DNA of 64,000 bases from Pantoea septica (GCF_002095575.1 NZ_MLJJ01000008.1:59936-123935); one strand, 5' to 3'. Shown: positions 9,930-21,643, counted from the first letter of the stretch. The notes: a model not told the origin generated them from the letters alone. Program-made: numbers and translations.

Positions 9930-11165
9930 TTACTCTCTCCCTTCGCGCTGGGTATCGTTGCGCAGAGCATTGGCCCGACGCTGATCCATGATGCTGTCTG
10001 GATTGTAGGCTGACGTATCGCTACGGCTGGCAGTGCTGCCAGGCGAAGCGGGCAGCGTGCTCAGACTCGCGCCTTTGTGGCCGCCCTGCGCTGCGCCGCT
10101 TGCGCCGCGCATCAGCTGGTCGAGCGGCAGCACCATCAAATTATTGCCGCGATCGTTAACCAGCACTTTGCGGGTATGGCTCAGCACGCGTTCCATGGTT
10201 TCGATGTAGAGACGCTCTTTAGTGATGTCCGGCGCCGCCTTGTACTCAGGCAGCAGCTTGGCGAAACGCGCCACTTCACCCTGCGCTTCCAGCACGGTAC
10301 GTTCTTTGTAAGCGCGCGCCTCTTCGAGGATACGCTGCGCCTGACCATTCGCGCGCGGCTGCACTTCGTTCGCATAGGCTTCCGCCTCGCGCACGTACTG
10401 CTCGCGGTTTTCACGCGCGGCGATGGCGTCGTCGAAGGCCGCTTTTACCTCTTCCGGAGGACGCGCCGCCTGGAAGTTGACGTCAAGCAGCGTGATGCCC
10501 ATGTTGTAAGGGCGGATGGTTTCGTCGATTTCGCGCTGCGTGTCGCTACGCACCACGGTACGGCCTTCGGTCAGAATGCGATCCATCGTAGAGCGGCCGA
10601 TAACGCCGCGCAGCGCGCTGTCGGTCGCCTGGCGCAGGCTGTCGTCCGCGCTGGTGACGGCGAACAGGTAGCGTTCAGGATCGGTCACGCGGTACTGCAC
10701 GTTCATCTCGACGCGCACCACGTTCTCATCCGAAGTCAGCATTACGCCGGAGGCAGCAAGCTCGCGCACCGCTTCGACGTTTACCGCTCGCACCTGGTCG
10801 ATAAAGGTAGGTTTCCAGTTCAGGCCTGGCTCCACCAGATGACTGAACTTGCCGAAGCGCGTGACGACGCCGCGCTCCGCTTCTTTAATGGTGTAGAATC
10901 CACTGGCGGCCCAGATTACAACCGCCGCGACAGCGACGATTCCGAAGAGTTTGCCACCGCTGCCGCCGCTGCGCTGGCCATTGTCACTCTGTTTGCCACC
11001 GCCCAGTCCGCCGAGCTTTTTGCTCAACTTACGGAAGATATCATCCAGATCCGGCGGTCCCTGTTCACGACCGCCTTTGTTTCCCCCAGAGTTGCCGCCT
11101 TTATTATTGCTGCTTCCCCACGGGTCGCGGTCCTGTCCGTTATTACCGGGCTGATTCCACGCCAT
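9930..11165 (-). CDS. hflK: FtsH protease modulator HflK
   Basis: Partner of HflC in the HflKC-FtsH complex. 411 residues: a Gly/Asn/Asp-rich cytoplasmic N-terminus of about 70 residues, one transmembrane helix at about 73-90 (LFGIVAVAAVVIWAASGF), the SPFH domain starting YTIKEAERGVVTRFGKF, a coiled coil (ARENREQYVREAEAYANEV), and a low-complexity C-terminal tail. The spacing to hflC is 3 bases. Upstream, where E. coli has hflX directly adjacent, a 424-base gap filled by tandem ERIC elements separates hflK from hflX, so hflKC may depend on read-through of these hairpins or on its own promoter. Confidence 0.96.
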   Translation of the reverse strand: MAWNQPGNNGQDRDPWGSSNNKGGNSGGNKGGREQGPPDLDDIFRKLSKKLGGLGGGKQSDNGQRSGGSGGKLFGIVAVAAVVIWAASGFYTIKEAERGVVTRFGKFSHLVEPGLNWKPTFIDQVRAVNVEAVRELAASGVMLTSDENVVRVEMNVQYRVTDPERYLFAVTSADDSLRQATDSALRGVIGRSTMDRILTEGRTVVRSDTQREIDETIRPYNMGITLLDVNFQAARPPEEVKAAFDDAIAARENREQYVREAEAYANEVQPRANGQAQRILEEARAYKERTVLEAQGEVARFAKLLPEYKAAPDITKERLYIETMERVLSHTRKVLVNDRGNNLMVLPLDQLMRGASGAAQGGHKGASLSTLPASPGSTASRSDTSAYNPDSIMDQRRANALRNDTQREGRE

Positions 11166-11193
11166 GTTCTACTCCATTTATTGTAAGTGCGCT

Positions 11194-11321
11194 GTTTACC
11201 CTGCAGCTTTCAGGCTGTAGCTGTGTTGGCCGCCTTCGCTCATCCCAGTCACTTACCGATGTAAGCTCCTGGGCATTCACTCAGTTGCCGCCTTGCTACA
11301 GCCTGAAATCTTTGGGTAAAC
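11194..11321. repeat. ERIC element, copy 1
   Basis: About 128 bp, bounded by GTTTACCC and its complement GGGTAAAC, with inner arms TTTCAGGCTGTAGC / GCTACAGCCTGAAA. The centre contains CATCCCAGTCACTTAC and GTAAGCTCCTGGGCATTC, which are recognisable ERIC (intergenic repeat unit) core sequences. As RNA it would fold into a long hairpin. Confidence 0.9.
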
Positions 11322-11442
11322 CCTGCTTTTCGCGGCTGTAGCTGTGTGGGCCGCCTTCGCTCATCCCAGTCACTTACCGATGTAAGCTCCTGGGCATTCA
11401 CTCAGTTGCCGCCTTGCTACAGCCTGAAATCTTTGGGTAAAC
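11315..11442. repeat. ERIC element, copy 2
   Basis: Almost identical to copy 1 with a period of 121 bp, so the two share their boundary GGTAAAC. A few substitutions only (TGTGTGGG for TGTGTTGG). The tandem head-to-tail arrangement is unusual, since ERIC elements are normally single. Confidence 0.9.
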
Positions 11443-11556
11443 CCTGCTTTTCGCGACTGTAGCTGTGTGGGCCGCCTTCGTTCATCCCGGTCATTTACTA
11501 ATGTAAATGCGGGAAAGAAACTTCCCAGAAAAACGGCGGCCGCCTGCTACACCATA
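11436..11556. repeat. ERIC element, copy 3, degenerate
   Basis: The left half follows copies 1 and 2 in the same 121-bp register (CTGTAGCTGTGTGGGCCGCC), but the centre has drifted (CATCCCGGTCATTTAC, then GTAAATGCGGG) and the right half is shortened, ending near CGGCCGCCTGCTACAC. The central palindrome is kept through paired changes. Confidence 0.7.
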
Positions 11557-11589
11557 CCAGCTATTGCGTAAGGACGTTTGGGCAACGTG

Positions 11590-13262
<1,673 letters not shown>

Positions 13263-13352
13263 TTATATGCTTGTTGTTTATTACTTGTAGAACCGAAGTT
13301 CTGAAAAAACTGCGTAAAAATTTGCGCACGATAACCAGCCAATTGTACACAA

Positions 13353-14303
13353 TCACCCATGCTTCGCACTAAGAACCTGAAGCACCTCATCACGCGCAGA
13401 TTCTGGGCTGTCGCTGTCAAGCCAGCGTACATTTTCCCAGCCGCGTAACCAGGTCATCTGGCGTTTAGCGAGCTGCCGGGTTGCGCAAATTCCCCGATAA
13501 ACCATCTCGTCGTAATCGATCTCGCCAGCCAGGTATGACCACATCTGACGATAACCGACACAGCGAATGGAAGGCATATCCGTATGCAAATCACCTCGTG
13601 CAAACAGGGCCCGAGCCTCCGCTTCAAATCCTGACGCCAGCATCTGCTGAAAGCGTAGTTCGATGCGCTGATGCAGCAGTTCACGGGTCGCGGGGGCGAT
13701 GGCGAACTGATACACATCGTAGGGTAACGCTTCGCCGGATGTTTTAGTCAGTTCCGTTAAAGTTTTACCCGAAATAAAAAAAACTTCCAGTGCTCGCGAA
13801 AGTCTCTGCGGATCATTCGGATGAATACGACTCCCGGCTATCGGGTCGATGTCGCACAGCTGACGATGCAGCGCCTCCCACCCTTTTTCGCGCGCCATTT
13901 GTTCAATGCGCTGACGTATCTCAGGATCGGCCGAGGGGAGCGGCGATAATCCTTCCAGTAACGCCTTGAAATAGAGCATGGTTCCACCCACCAGCAGCGG
14001 AATACGGCCGCTCTCAACGATCTCCGCCATAGCCGCCAGCGCATCCCGGCGAAAATCGGCGGCGGAATAGGCTTCCGAGGGATCGCGAATGTCCAGCAGG
14101 CGATGCGGCGCCTGCGCCAGCTCTTCTGCCGAGGGTTTGGCCGTGCCGATATCCATCCCGCGATAGATTAAGGCAGAGTCGACGCTGATAAGTTCCACCG
14201 GCAGCTGCTTTCTTAACGCTATCGCCAGCGCGGTTTTGCCCGAGGCGGTCGGCCCCATTAAAAAAATAGCCTTCGGTCGGCCAGCCGGGTTTTGTTCACT
14301 CAT
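13353..14303 (-). CDS. miaA: tRNA dimethylallyltransferase MiaA
   Basis: Transfers dimethylallyl to N6 of A37 in tRNAs that read codons starting with U, the first step toward ms2i6A. 316 residues, as in E. coli. It has the P-loop [10 protein letters not shown] (about 17-26), [52 protein letters not shown], and the tRNA-binding [13 protein letters not shown] near the end. Its start overlaps the mutL stop by 8 bases; hfq follows after about 100 bases. This is the usual amiB-mutL-miaA-hfq-hflX superoperon. Confidence 0.97.
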   Translation of the reverse strand: MSEQNPAGRPKAIFLMGPTASGKTALAIALRKQLPVELISVDSALIYRGMDIGTAKPSAEELAQAPHRLLDIRDPSEAYSAADFRRDALAAMAEIVESGRIPLLVGGTMLYFKALLEGLSPLPSADPEIRQRIEQMAREKGWEALHRQLCDIDPIAGSRIHPNDPQRLSRALEVFFISGKTLTELTKTSGEALPYDVYQFAIAPATRELLHQRIELRFQQMLASGFEAEARALFARGDLHTDMPSIRCVGYRQMWSYLAGEIDYDEMVYRGICATRQLAKRQMTWLRGWENVRWLDSDSPESARDEVLQVLSAKHG

Positions 14304-16158
14304 GGGTTAATGCAGCAAGCGCGCTCTCAATGTCCAGGGCCTGAATCAGGCCAGAAGGCGGCGATTTCAGCAGTTGCGGACAGAGCCGTTCCAGCTCCGC
14401 CAGCAGAGTAATCGCCTGCGAGTGATTCCAGTGGGGCGCGTCAGTATCGCAACGTCGCGCCAGCCATTGAGCCAGCTGAGGGGCGCCGCTCTCCGGCTGC
14501 TGGGCGAGATAGCCTAGCAGCTCTGGAATCAAGATTTGTAAATTTTGCGTGCGCAAGGGTAAAGGCACCGCGCGCAGGGTTACGTGGTCGCCTTCCGGCT
14601 GCAGATCGATGCCCATCTCATTCAGCAGGCTCTGCCTCTCTGCGGCGATCTGGCGCTCCGGCCGCGCGACTTTCATGCGCACCGGGATGAGCAGCGGCTG
14701 CGACTTCAGCCCCGTCTCGCCCGGCTGTAGCTGCGCGTGCCGCACCCAGCGCGCGGCCACCGGCAGCGATAGCAGCAGCAGCGCCTGCTCCTGCTCCAGT
14801 AGCGCATAGCGCTCCCGCACCACCGTTAACACGCGGCCGAAGCTTTGCGCATGCGAGGAAAGCGGCGTCTCGGCTGGCTGCGCGCGCGGTGTGACCGCCG
14901 GCTCAGCCGGCGTGCGCTGACCTGCGGCTGGCGTTTTCAGCAGTTGCTGATAGACCGCGCCTTCGCGCTTGCTGTAGCCATTCTCTTTATTCTGCCAGCC
15001 CGGCTGCGCGGTTGGCGGTGATGCTGGCGCCGACGCGCCGCCTTCGCTGCGGCGCGGCGCGGCGGGCTGGGAAAAGTGGTTGCCGCCCGCCGCCTGGCGA
15101 TTTTCCGGCTGCCAGCGCGGCGCCGGCTCTTCCGCCTGAATCGACGACAGGGTCGGCGCGCTGCTCTCCTGCAGCACGCTCATCACGCCCTGAAAGATAA
15201 AGTCGTGCACCAGCCGCGACTGATGGAAGCGCACTTCATGCTTGGCGGGATGCACGTTGACATCCACCTGATGCGGATCGATTTCCAGATAAAGCACATA
15301 GGCTGGCTGCTGGTCGGCCTGCAGCTGCGTCTGAAACGCCTGACGTATCGCATGATTGATCAGTTTGTCGCGCATCATGCGGCCGTTGACGTAGCAATAC
15401 TGAATATCGGTCAGCTGGCGCGAGCCGGCCGGATCGGCGACCCAGCCGCGCAGCAGCAGATCGTCATGCCGCCAGTCGATGCGCAGCGCATGCTGCATAA
15501 AGGTCGTACCGCAAATCGCTCCCAGCCGCCGTTCGCGCTGCGCCTCATCATTGACCGCGCGATACTGGCGCATCAGCTTGCCGTTATGGCTGAGCGAGAT
15601 GGAGACGTCAAAACGCGCCAGCGCGATGCGGCGAATCACCTCGTCGATATGGCCAAACTCGGTTTTCTCGGTGCGCATGAATTTGCGACGCGCGGGCGTG
15701 TTGTAGAAGAGATCGAGCACCTCCAGCGTGGTGCCGCACGGATGCGCCGCGGGCTTAACCGTGACCGCCATCTCGCGGCCTTCGGCGTACGCCTGCCAGG
15801 CCTCGCTCTGCGCTTCGGTGCGGGAAGTCAAGGTCAGGCGCGAAACTGAACTGATGCTGGCCAGCGCTTCGCCGCGAAAGCCCAGGCTCATAATCGCCTC
15901 CAGATCGTCGAGCGAGGCGATTTTACTGGTGGCGTGGCGCGCCAGCGCCATCGCCAGCTCCTCTTTGCTGATGCCGCAGCCGTTATCGCGAATACGGATT
16001 AGTTTCGCGCCGCCTTTTTCAATGTCGATGTCGATGCGCGTCGCGCCGGCGTCGAGGCTGTTTTCCACCAGCTCTTTGACCACCGATGCTGGACGCTCGA
16101 CCACTTCGCCCGCCGCAATCTGGTTAGCCAGCTGCGGCGGTAAAATTTGAATGGGCAT
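14296..16158 (-). CDS. mutL: DNA mismatch repair protein MutL
   Basis: ATP-dependent coordinator of methyl-directed mismatch repair that links MutS to MutH and UvrD. 620 residues (E. coli 615). The N-terminal GHKL ATPase domain shows [20 protein letters not shown] and [16 protein letters not shown]; the second half of this domain includes [22 protein letters not shown] and [15 protein letters not shown] variable Pro/Ala-rich linker covers roughly residues 340-430, and the C-terminal dimerisation domain follows. Like other enteric MutL proteins it shows no obvious endonuclease DQHAXXERXXYE motif, consistent with MutH doing the nicking. The gene lies between amiB and miaA. Confidence 0.97.
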   Translation of the reverse strand: MPIQILPPQLANQIAAGEVVERPASVVKELVENSLDAGATRIDIDIEKGGAKLIRIRDNGCGISKEELAMALARHATSKIASLDDLEAIMSLGFRGEALASISSVSRLTLTSRTEAQSEAWQAYAEGREMAVTVKPAAHPCGTTLEVLDLFYNTPARRKFMRTEKTEFGHIDEVIRRIALARFDVSISLSHNGKLMRQYRAVNDEAQRERRLGAICGTTFMQHALRIDWRHDDLLLRGWVADPAGSRQLTDIQYCYVNGRMMRDKLINHAIRQAFQTQLQADQQPAYVLYLEIDPHQVDVNVHPAKHEVRFHQSRLVHDFIFQGVMSVLQESSAPTLSSIQAEEPAPRWQPENRQAAGGNHFSQPAAPRRSEGGASAPASPPTAQPGWQNKENGYSKREGAVYQQLLKTPAAGQRTPAEPAVTPRAQPAETPLSSHAQSFGRVLTVVRERYALLEQEQALLLLSLPVAARWVRHAQLQPGETGLKSQPLLIPVRMKVARPERQIAAERQSLLNEMGIDLQPEGDHVTLRAVPLPLRTQNLQILIPELLGYLAQQPESGAPQLAQWLARRCDTDAPHWNHSQAITLLAELERLCPQLLKSPPSGLIQALDIESALAALTHE

Positions 16159-16206
16159 GGTGATTATCCTTGTAGGGCCTGGCCCGGCGCCTGGCCGGGC
16201 TGGCCG

Positions 16207-17850
16207 TCAGGAGGCGGGTATTTTCAGGGTTTGCCCCAACATCACGTTTGAGGACTTCATATTGTTCGCCTGGATGATCGCCTGCGGACTGACGCCATAA
16301 TGCGCGGCGATAGCCGTCAGCGAGTCGCCCCGCACCACTTTATGACGCGCCGGGCCGCGCGCGGCTACCGTATTGCTGGCTGGCACCTTCAGGCGCTGTC
16401 CGACCCAAACCACATCGCGCTTCAGCCGGTTCATGTCGCGCAGCGTCCCCATGCTGACGCCATATTTCGCGGCGATGCCGGAGAGCGTTTCGCCGCGGGT
16501 AACAGTATGACGCTGCACCGCGCCGGTATACTGCGTGGCGCCGGTCGCCGGATTACTGGCGACGCTCACCGTCGGCGATGAGCCGAGCGGACGGTTTTCC
16601 TCCTTTGGGAGCGATTGCAGCGGGTGCGCCAGGAAATAATTGCGCAGGCCTTTGTAGATAGCCATCGCAATTTTATCCTGGTAAGCGCTACTGCCGAGCA
16701 GTCGCTCCTCCGAGGCATTACTGATGAAGCCGGTTTCCACTAACAGCGAGGGGATATCCGGCGAACGCAGCACGCCGAGGCTGGCGTGCTCCGGCAAACG
16801 CTTATGCAGCGGCGAAACGCCGCGCAGCTGCTGCAGCACTTTCATCGCCACGTCATAACCGACGCGCTGCGAATGGCCAAACTGCAGATCCAGCACCGCC
16901 TGGCTCAGGTAGGGATCGGCCTGGCTGTTCGCCAGCAAATCTCCTGCCCCGCCCAGCAGCTCGGACTGTTTCTCGCGCTGCTCCAGCCAGTTCGCCATTT
17001 CGCTATTGGCGCGACGGTTCGACAGCACCCATACCGACGCGCCGGTGGCGCTGTGGCTCGGCGCCGAGTCGGCGTGAATGGAAACCAACAGGTTGGCGTT
17101 CTCTTTACGCGCCACTTCAGAACGGCCCATCACCGAAATAAAGTAGTCGCCGTCGCGCGTCAACACGCCTTTAAACATCGGATCCTTGTTCAGCAGCACC
17201 TTCAGCTTGCGCGCGATGGCGATGGTGACGTTCTTTTCATGCAGTCCGCGCTGGCCGGTGGCGCCGGGATCCTGGCCGCCGTGGCCGGCGTCGATCGCCA
17301 CAATCACCGTATCGTTGCTAGTGGGTAGCGCATTGCCTGGACGCGTGGTGGTGTTGGTATTGCTGACCGCCGTTACCTGGTTAGCGTTGAACGGGTTCAC
17401 GGCGGGTCGGCTCGGGGTCGTCGTGGTCGCGGTCGACACCGGCGCGGCGCGGCTGACGGGCTGTTTGCCCTGAATAGTGAACACCACGTTGTAGCTGCTG
17501 CCGTTGCGCTGGGTCACCGCGCGGGTTTTGCCCGCCTGCGTCAGCTCGAACACCAGCCGAATGCTCTGCTTATCCTTGGGCGTGCTGGTGCGAATGCGCC
17601 TGACGATATTTTCGCCGCTGAAGTTAAGCGGCAGCCCCTGAATCACGCCGCTCTGACGAATATCCAGCACTACGCGATCCGGGTTGCGCAGCGGAAAGAA
17701 GCCGTACACCGGCTGTCCGGCGAAGCTCAGAGTTACCGTCGCCTTGCTGTCGCCGTTTTCGACTTTGATATCGGAGAGGCTGGCCGCCAGCGCGGGCACC
17801 GTCGCCAGACAGAGTATTAGCAGCAGCGCGCTTTTCATCCGTGCGATCAT
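16207..17850 (-). CDS. amiB: N-acetylmuramoyl-L-alanine amidase AmiB with two LysM repeats
   Basis: Periplasmic zinc amidase that splits septal peptidoglycan during daughter-cell separation, activated by EnvC in E. coli. 547 residues: signal peptide to about residue 23, AMIN domain (about 25-120) for septal targeting, Thr/Asn-rich linker, Amidase_3 domain (about 182-405) with the zinc ligands His190, Glu205 and His259 and catalytic Glu372, then two LysM modules at about 448-491 and 503-546. E. coli AmiB is about 100 residues shorter and has a single LysM. The ATG at 17850 overlaps the tsaE stop as ATGA; an ATG 4 codons later is an equally good alternative. Confidence 0.95.
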   Translation of the reverse strand: MIARMKSALLLILCLATVPALAASLSDIKVENGDSKATVTLSFAGQPVYGFFPLRNPDRVVLDIRQSGVIQGLPLNFSGENIVRRIRTSTPKDKQSIRLVFELTQAGKTRAVTQRNGSSYNVVFTIQGKQPVSRAAPVSTATTTTPSRPAVNPFNANQVTAVSNTNTTTRPGNALPTSNDTVIVAIDAGHGGQDPGATGQRGLHEKNVTIAIARKLKVLLNKDPMFKGVLTRDGDYFISVMGRSEVARKENANLLVSIHADSAPSHSATGASVWVLSNRRANSEMANWLEQREKQSELLGGAGDLLANSQADPYLSQAVLDLQFGHSQRVGYDVAMKVLQQLRGVSPLHKRLPEHASLGVLRSPDIPSLLVETGFISNASEERLLGSSAYQDKIAMAIYKGLRNYFLAHPLQSLPKEENRPLGSSPTVSVASNPATGATQYTGAVQRHTVTRGETLSGIAAKYGVSMGTLRDMNRLKRDVVWVGQRLKVPASNTVAARGPARHKVVRGDSLTAIAAHYGVSPQAIIQANNMKSSNVMLGQTLKIPAS

Positions 17851-18311
17851 GCCTGCGCCACCTGCTCTGTCAGCAATTCGCCCAGCGCGGAGTGCGCCTC
17901 AAGGCGCGCCTCGCGTGCGGCACCGACGTACCTTAGCGTTAGTGCCAGATCGGGCGGCGGCAAGACGCCCGCGCCCTGCTGCGGCCACTCTACCAGGCAA
18001 ATAGCCTCGCCGGTGAAATAGTCGCGGATCCCCATGAACTCCAGCTCTTCCGGATCGGCCAGTCGATAGAGATCGAAGTGATAGAGCGCGCGCGCGTCGA
18101 GCTGGTATGGCTCTACCAGCGTGTAGGTCGGGCTTTTGACGTTGCCCTGATGGCCAAGCGCCTGCAAAAATCCACGGCTGAAGGTCGTTTTGCCCGCGCC
18201 CAGATCGCCATAAAGATAGATTACCGCCGCGCCGGTACAGGCGCGGGCCAGCTTAGCGCCCAGATCGAGGGTCGCCGCCTCATCGGGCAAGGAAATAACA
18301 CAGGTCTTCAT
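17847..18311 (-). CDS. tsaE: tRNA threonylcarbamoyladenosine ATPase TsaE
   Basis: ATPase subunit of the TsaBDE complex that makes t6A37 in tRNAs reading ANN codons. 154 residues (E. coli 153). The P-loop is [21 protein letters not shown] near residues 35-55, followed by [11 protein letters not shown] and [22 protein letters not shown] and the acidic LVEWPQQG typical of the family. It sits between nnr and amiB, with 6 bases to the nnr stop and a 4-base overlap with amiB. Confidence 0.96.
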   Translation of the reverse strand: MKTCVISLPDEAATLDLGAKLARACTGAAVIYLYGDLGAGKTTFSRGFLQALGHQGNVKSPTYTLVEPYQLDARALYHFDLYRLADPEELEFMGIRDYFTGEAICLVEWPQQGAGVLPPPDLALTLRYVGAAREARLEAHSALGELLTEQVAQA

Positions 18312-18317
18312 GCTTTA

Positions 18318-19832
18318 TTATTGGGTCATCTCTGGATTAACAAACTGCCAAAGCAGCTCGAATAAATCTGTTGCCAACATGCCGCGCGTTCCGCGCCGCG
18401 CCGCCACTGCGTCCGCCGCCGCGCCGTGCGCCACGCAGCCTGCGCAGGCCGCGTCGAACAGCGCCAGCTGCTGCCCCATCGTCGAGGCGATAATACCACT
18501 TAATACGTCGCCCATGCCGCCGGAGGCCATGCCGGCGTTGCCGACGTCAGCGAAGGCCATGTCGCCCTGCTCGCTGGCGATAAGGGTGCCGGCGCCTTTC
18601 AACACCGCGACCCCGCCATAGCGCGCCGCGAGTTTTTGCACGGCGAGCAGGCGATCGCTCTCGACTTCGCTGGTCTTAATGCCCAGCAGTCGCGCCGCTT
18701 CGCCTGGGTGCGGCGTAATGATGCGATTCTGACGTTTCTCCGCATTGATTGCCAGCAGGTTAAGCGCATCAGCGTCCCAAAGCATCGGCTTTTCACTGGC
18801 GGCGACCGCTTTCAGCGCATTCTGTCCCCATTCCCGTTGCCCCAGGCCCGGACCGATAGCGATTACGTCCGCCCACGCCAGTCCGCTTTGCAGGCTGGCG
18901 TCGGTCAGCTCGTCCACCATGATTTCCGGACGCGCCGTCAGTACCGGCGCAATATTATCGCGATGCGTCAGGACGCGCACCAGACCCGATCCGGCACGCA
19001 GCGCTGCTTCGGCGGTCATGCGAATCGCGCCGGCGGTGCCGGTGTCGCCGCCCACCACCAGCAGGCGGCCGTGGTTGCCCTTGTGCGAGGTAGGCTTGCG
19101 CGGCTTCAGCCAGCGCGAAAGCGAGGTGGCGTCGTAGCGCGCCATCGGCGCGTTTTCACCGGCGAGAAAAGCGCCCAGGCCGAGATCGGCATAGCGCAGC
19201 TCGCCGATAAGGTCGCGCGCTTTGCCGGTGATCTGGCCGGGCTTCAGCGCGACAACGCTCAGCGTCTGCGTCGCAACGATCGCCTCGCCCGGCGCACAGC
19301 CGGTCGCCGCCGACAGCCCCGACGGCATATCGATGGCCAGCACCGGCGCGGCATGGCCGTTCGCCTGTTTAATCAGGCTGAGGTAAGGTTCGGCGGGCGC
19401 GCGGCTGATGCCTGTGCCCAGCAGCGCGTCGACGATCAGATCGACCTGCTCCGGCCAGAGGGCGTCAGCGGCATGGATCTCGCCGCCCGCTTCCAGCCAG
19501 GCCGCGCGCGCGCGCTGCGCCTCGTCGGGCAACGGTTTATCGCCGTCGCACGCCAGCAGCGTGACCGCATAGCCCGCCGCCTGCGCCAGTCGTGCCGTAA
19601 CGTAGCCGTCGCCGCCGTTATTGCCATGCCCGCAGAGAATCAGCCAGCTGCGCGCTTGCGGCCACTGCGCGCGCGCCAGCTCGAACGCCGCCTGCCCGGC
19701 GCGCTGCATCAGCTCATAAAGCGTAATGCCCAGCGCGTCGGCGCCGTCGCGCTCCAGCTGAGGCAGAGCCTGCGCAGGCCAGACGGAATATGGTAAACTG
19801 CGACCGTTCGCTTTCGATTCCTGGTTACTCAT
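18318..19832 (-). CDS. nnr: Bifunctional NAD(P)H-hydrate epimerase / ADP-dependent dehydratase Nnr
   Basis: Repairs damaged NADH and NADPH: the N-terminal half interconverts the R and S hydrates, and the C-terminal half dehydrates the S form using ADP. 504 residues (E. coli 515). The YjeF_N domain includes YELMQRAGQAAFE, ILCGHGNNGGDGYVTARLA and VDALLGTGIS; the ribokinase-like domain includes KPRKPTSHKGNHGRLLVVGGD, VIAIGPGLGQ, ITPHPGEAARLLG and ASGGMGDVLSGIIAS. The ATG at 19832 has GAGAGGG upstream and shares the bases CATG with the divergent queG start (2-bp overlap), so each promoter must lie inside the other gene. Confidence 0.95.
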   Translation of the reverse strand: MSNQESKANGRSLPYSVWPAQALPQLERDGADALGITLYELMQRAGQAAFELARAQWPQARSWLILCGHGNNGGDGYVTARLAQAAGYAVTLLACDGDKPLPDEAQRARAAWLEAGGEIHAADALWPEQVDLIVDALLGTGISRAPAEPYLSLIKQANGHAAPVLAIDMPSGLSAATGCAPGEAIVATQTLSVVALKPGQITGKARDLIGELRYADLGLGAFLAGENAPMARYDATSLSRWLKPRKPTSHKGNHGRLLVVGGDTGTAGAIRMTAEAALRAGSGLVRVLTHRDNIAPVLTARPEIMVDELTDASLQSGLAWADVIAIGPGLGQREWGQNALKAVAASEKPMLWDADALNLLAINAEKRQNRIITPHPGEAARLLGIKTSEVESDRLLAVQKLAARYGGVAVLKGAGTLIASEQGDMAFADVGNAGMASGGMGDVLSGIIASTMGQQLALFDAACAGCVAHGAAADAVAARRGTRGMLATDLFELLWQFVNPEMTQ

Positions 19833-20970
19833 GTCATACCCTCTCGATCTTCATCAGCTTGCTCAACAGATTAAACAATGGGGCAAGGATCTCGGCTTCC
19901 AGCAGGTCGGCATCACCGACACCGATCTCAGCGCGGAAGAGCCGCGCCTGCAGGCGTGGCTGGACAAACAGTATCACGGCGAAATGGAGTGGATGGCGCG
20001 CCACGGCATGATGCGCGCGCGTCCGCATGAACTGCTGCCCGGCACGCTGCGCGTTATCAGCGTACGCATGAACTATCTTCCGGCCAAAGCCGCCTTTGCC
20101 AGCACGCTGAAAAACCCGCAGCTCGGCTATGTCAGCCGCTACGCTCTGGGACGCGATTACCACAAAGTATTGCGCAATCGCCTGAAAAAGCTTGGAGAAA
20201 TGATTCAGGAAAAGTGCGGCGAGCTCAATTTCCGCCCCTTTGTGGATTCTGCGCCGCTGCTGGAACGACCGCTGGCGGCCAAAGCGGGCCTCGGCTGGAC
20301 CGGTAAACACTCCCTGATCCTGAACCGCGAGGCGGGCTCATGGTTTTTCCTCGGCGAGCTGCTGATCGATCTGCCGCTGCCGATCGACGCGCCGCAGGAA
20401 GAGCAGTGCGGCCGCTGCGTCGCCTGCATGACCATCTGTCCGACCAACGCCATCGTCGAACCCTATGTGGTGGATGCGCGCCGCTGCATCTCCTATCTCA
20501 CCATTGAGCTTGAGGGCGCCATTCCGGAAGCGCTACGCCCGCTGATGGGCAACCGCATTTACGGCTGCGACGACTGTCAGCTGATCTGCCCCTGGAATCG
20601 CTATGGGCAACTCAGCGACGAAACGGACTTCTCGCCTCGCGCCGCCCTGCATGCGCCGGAGCTAATGACGCTGTTCCAGTGGGATGAGAAAACCTTTTTA
20701 CGCGTGACGGAAGGCTCGGCGATACGCCGCATCGGCCATCTGCGCTGGCTGCGCAATATCGCCGTGGCGCTAGGCAATGCGCCCTGGCGCGCTGAAATCG
20801 CGGGCGTGCTGGAGAGGCGGCTGGGCGAAAACCCGCTGCTTGACGAACATATTGAATGGGCGCTGCTTCAGCAGCAGGAAAAACGGCAGGCGCTGACGAT
20901 TGACGTGCAGCCCGCGCAGCAAAAACGGCTAGTACGCGCGATAGAGAAGGGTTTGCCGCGTGACGCATGA
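19831..20970 (+). CDS. queG: Epoxyqueuosine reductase QueG
   Basis: Cobalamin-dependent Fe-S enzyme that carries out the last step of queuosine synthesis on tRNA, reducing epoxyqueuosine. 379 residues, as in E. coli. Two [4Fe-4S] ligand groups are visible, CGRCVACMTICPTNAI (about 190-205) and CDDCQLICPWNR (about 240-250), together with FRPFVDSAPLLERPLAAKAGLGWTGKH, which helps bind cobalamin and substrate. A C-terminal HEAT-like region follows. The gene runs away from nnr with overlapping starts; no good Shine-Dalgarno sequence is seen before this ATG. The DnaA-box cluster follows downstream. Confidence 0.96.
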   Translation: MSYPLDLHQLAQQIKQWGKDLGFQQVGITDTDLSAEEPRLQAWLDKQYHGEMEWMARHGMMRARPHELLPGTLRVISVRMNYLPAKAAFASTLKNPQLGYVSRYALGRDYHKVLRNRLKKLGEMIQEKCGELNFRPFVDSAPLLERPLAAKAGLGWTGKHSLILNREAGSWFFLGELLIDLPLPIDAPQEEQCGRCVACMTICPTNAIVEPYVVDARRCISYLTIELEGAIPEALRPLMGNRIYGCDDCQLICPWNRYGQLSDETDFSPRAALHAPELMTLFQWDEKTFLRVTEGSAIRRIGHLRWLRNIAVALGNAPWRAEIAGVLERRLGENPLLDEHIEWALLQQQEKRQALTIDVQPAQQKRLVRAIEKGLPRDA

Positions 20971-20995
20971 TTGACCAGCGGCGATCGCCAGCCAC

Positions 20996-21245
20996 TTTTC
21001 CACAAGCTGTGTATAAAAATAAAAAGCTGTTGTCATTCAACTGACACAGAGCGCATCAGAGAAGGTTTTAACAAAATGAAATACCTTCACCACCTGTCAA
21101 TTCAAGTAGTTAAGCGAATAATGTGTACAAATAAGAATGTGGATAGCATGCGGAGACAGAGAGAAAGTTGTGGATAACTCTGTTTAAAATAGTTTTACAG
21201 ATCGCCCTGAGCAGCGGTGAAACTCGGCTGAGGTGCTGTGGATAA
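20996..21245. promoter_or_regulatory. datA: Cluster of DnaA boxes, datA-like
   Basis: The non-coding stretch from 20971 to 21318 holds four boxes that fit TTWTNCACA: TTTTCCACA at 20996-21004 (+), TTATACACA at 21008-21016 (-), TTATCCACA at 21169-21177 (-) and TTATCCACA at 21237-21245 (-). Two one-mismatch boxes lie at 21122-21130 and 21138-21146 (-). E. coli datA, which titrates DnaA and stimulates hydrolysis of DnaA-ATP with the help of IHF, has five boxes and maps to about 94.7 min, in the same neighbourhood of queG and the tRNA-Gly genes. I see no convincing IHF site by eye. No gene is evident here. The function is inferred from position and box content. Confidence 0.7.
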
Positions 21246-21318
21246 CCTGATAAGCGCAGCGTGACGCGGCGATCGCCAACGGCCCAACTAAGCGAATGAT
21301 TTTTAGTGATGTAAAATT

Positions 21319-21394
<76 letters not shown>

Positions 21395-21421
21395 ACTGGA
21401 AAGGTACTGCTAAACAAATTT

Positions 21422-21497
<76 letters not shown>

Positions 21498-21524
21498 TTA
21501 GGAAAGGTACTGCTAATCAAATTT

Positions 21525-21600
<76 letters not shown>

Positions 21601-21643
21601 GCCTTGTACCGTCGTATAAATTCTTCATCGGTACGGGGTGCGC

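Noticed and set aside
11194..11556. CRISPR array or tandem satellite
   Set aside because: Units are about 121 bp, palindromic and carry ERIC core sequences, with no unique spacers.
21061..21120. IHF site within the DnaA-box cluster
   Set aside because: No sequence close enough to WATCAA-N4-TTR on either strand; TAACAAAATGAAA is too poor a match to claim.
20971..21177. 68-codon frame after queG
   Set aside because: No Shine-Dalgarno sequence or family resemblance, and it crosses the DnaA-box cluster.
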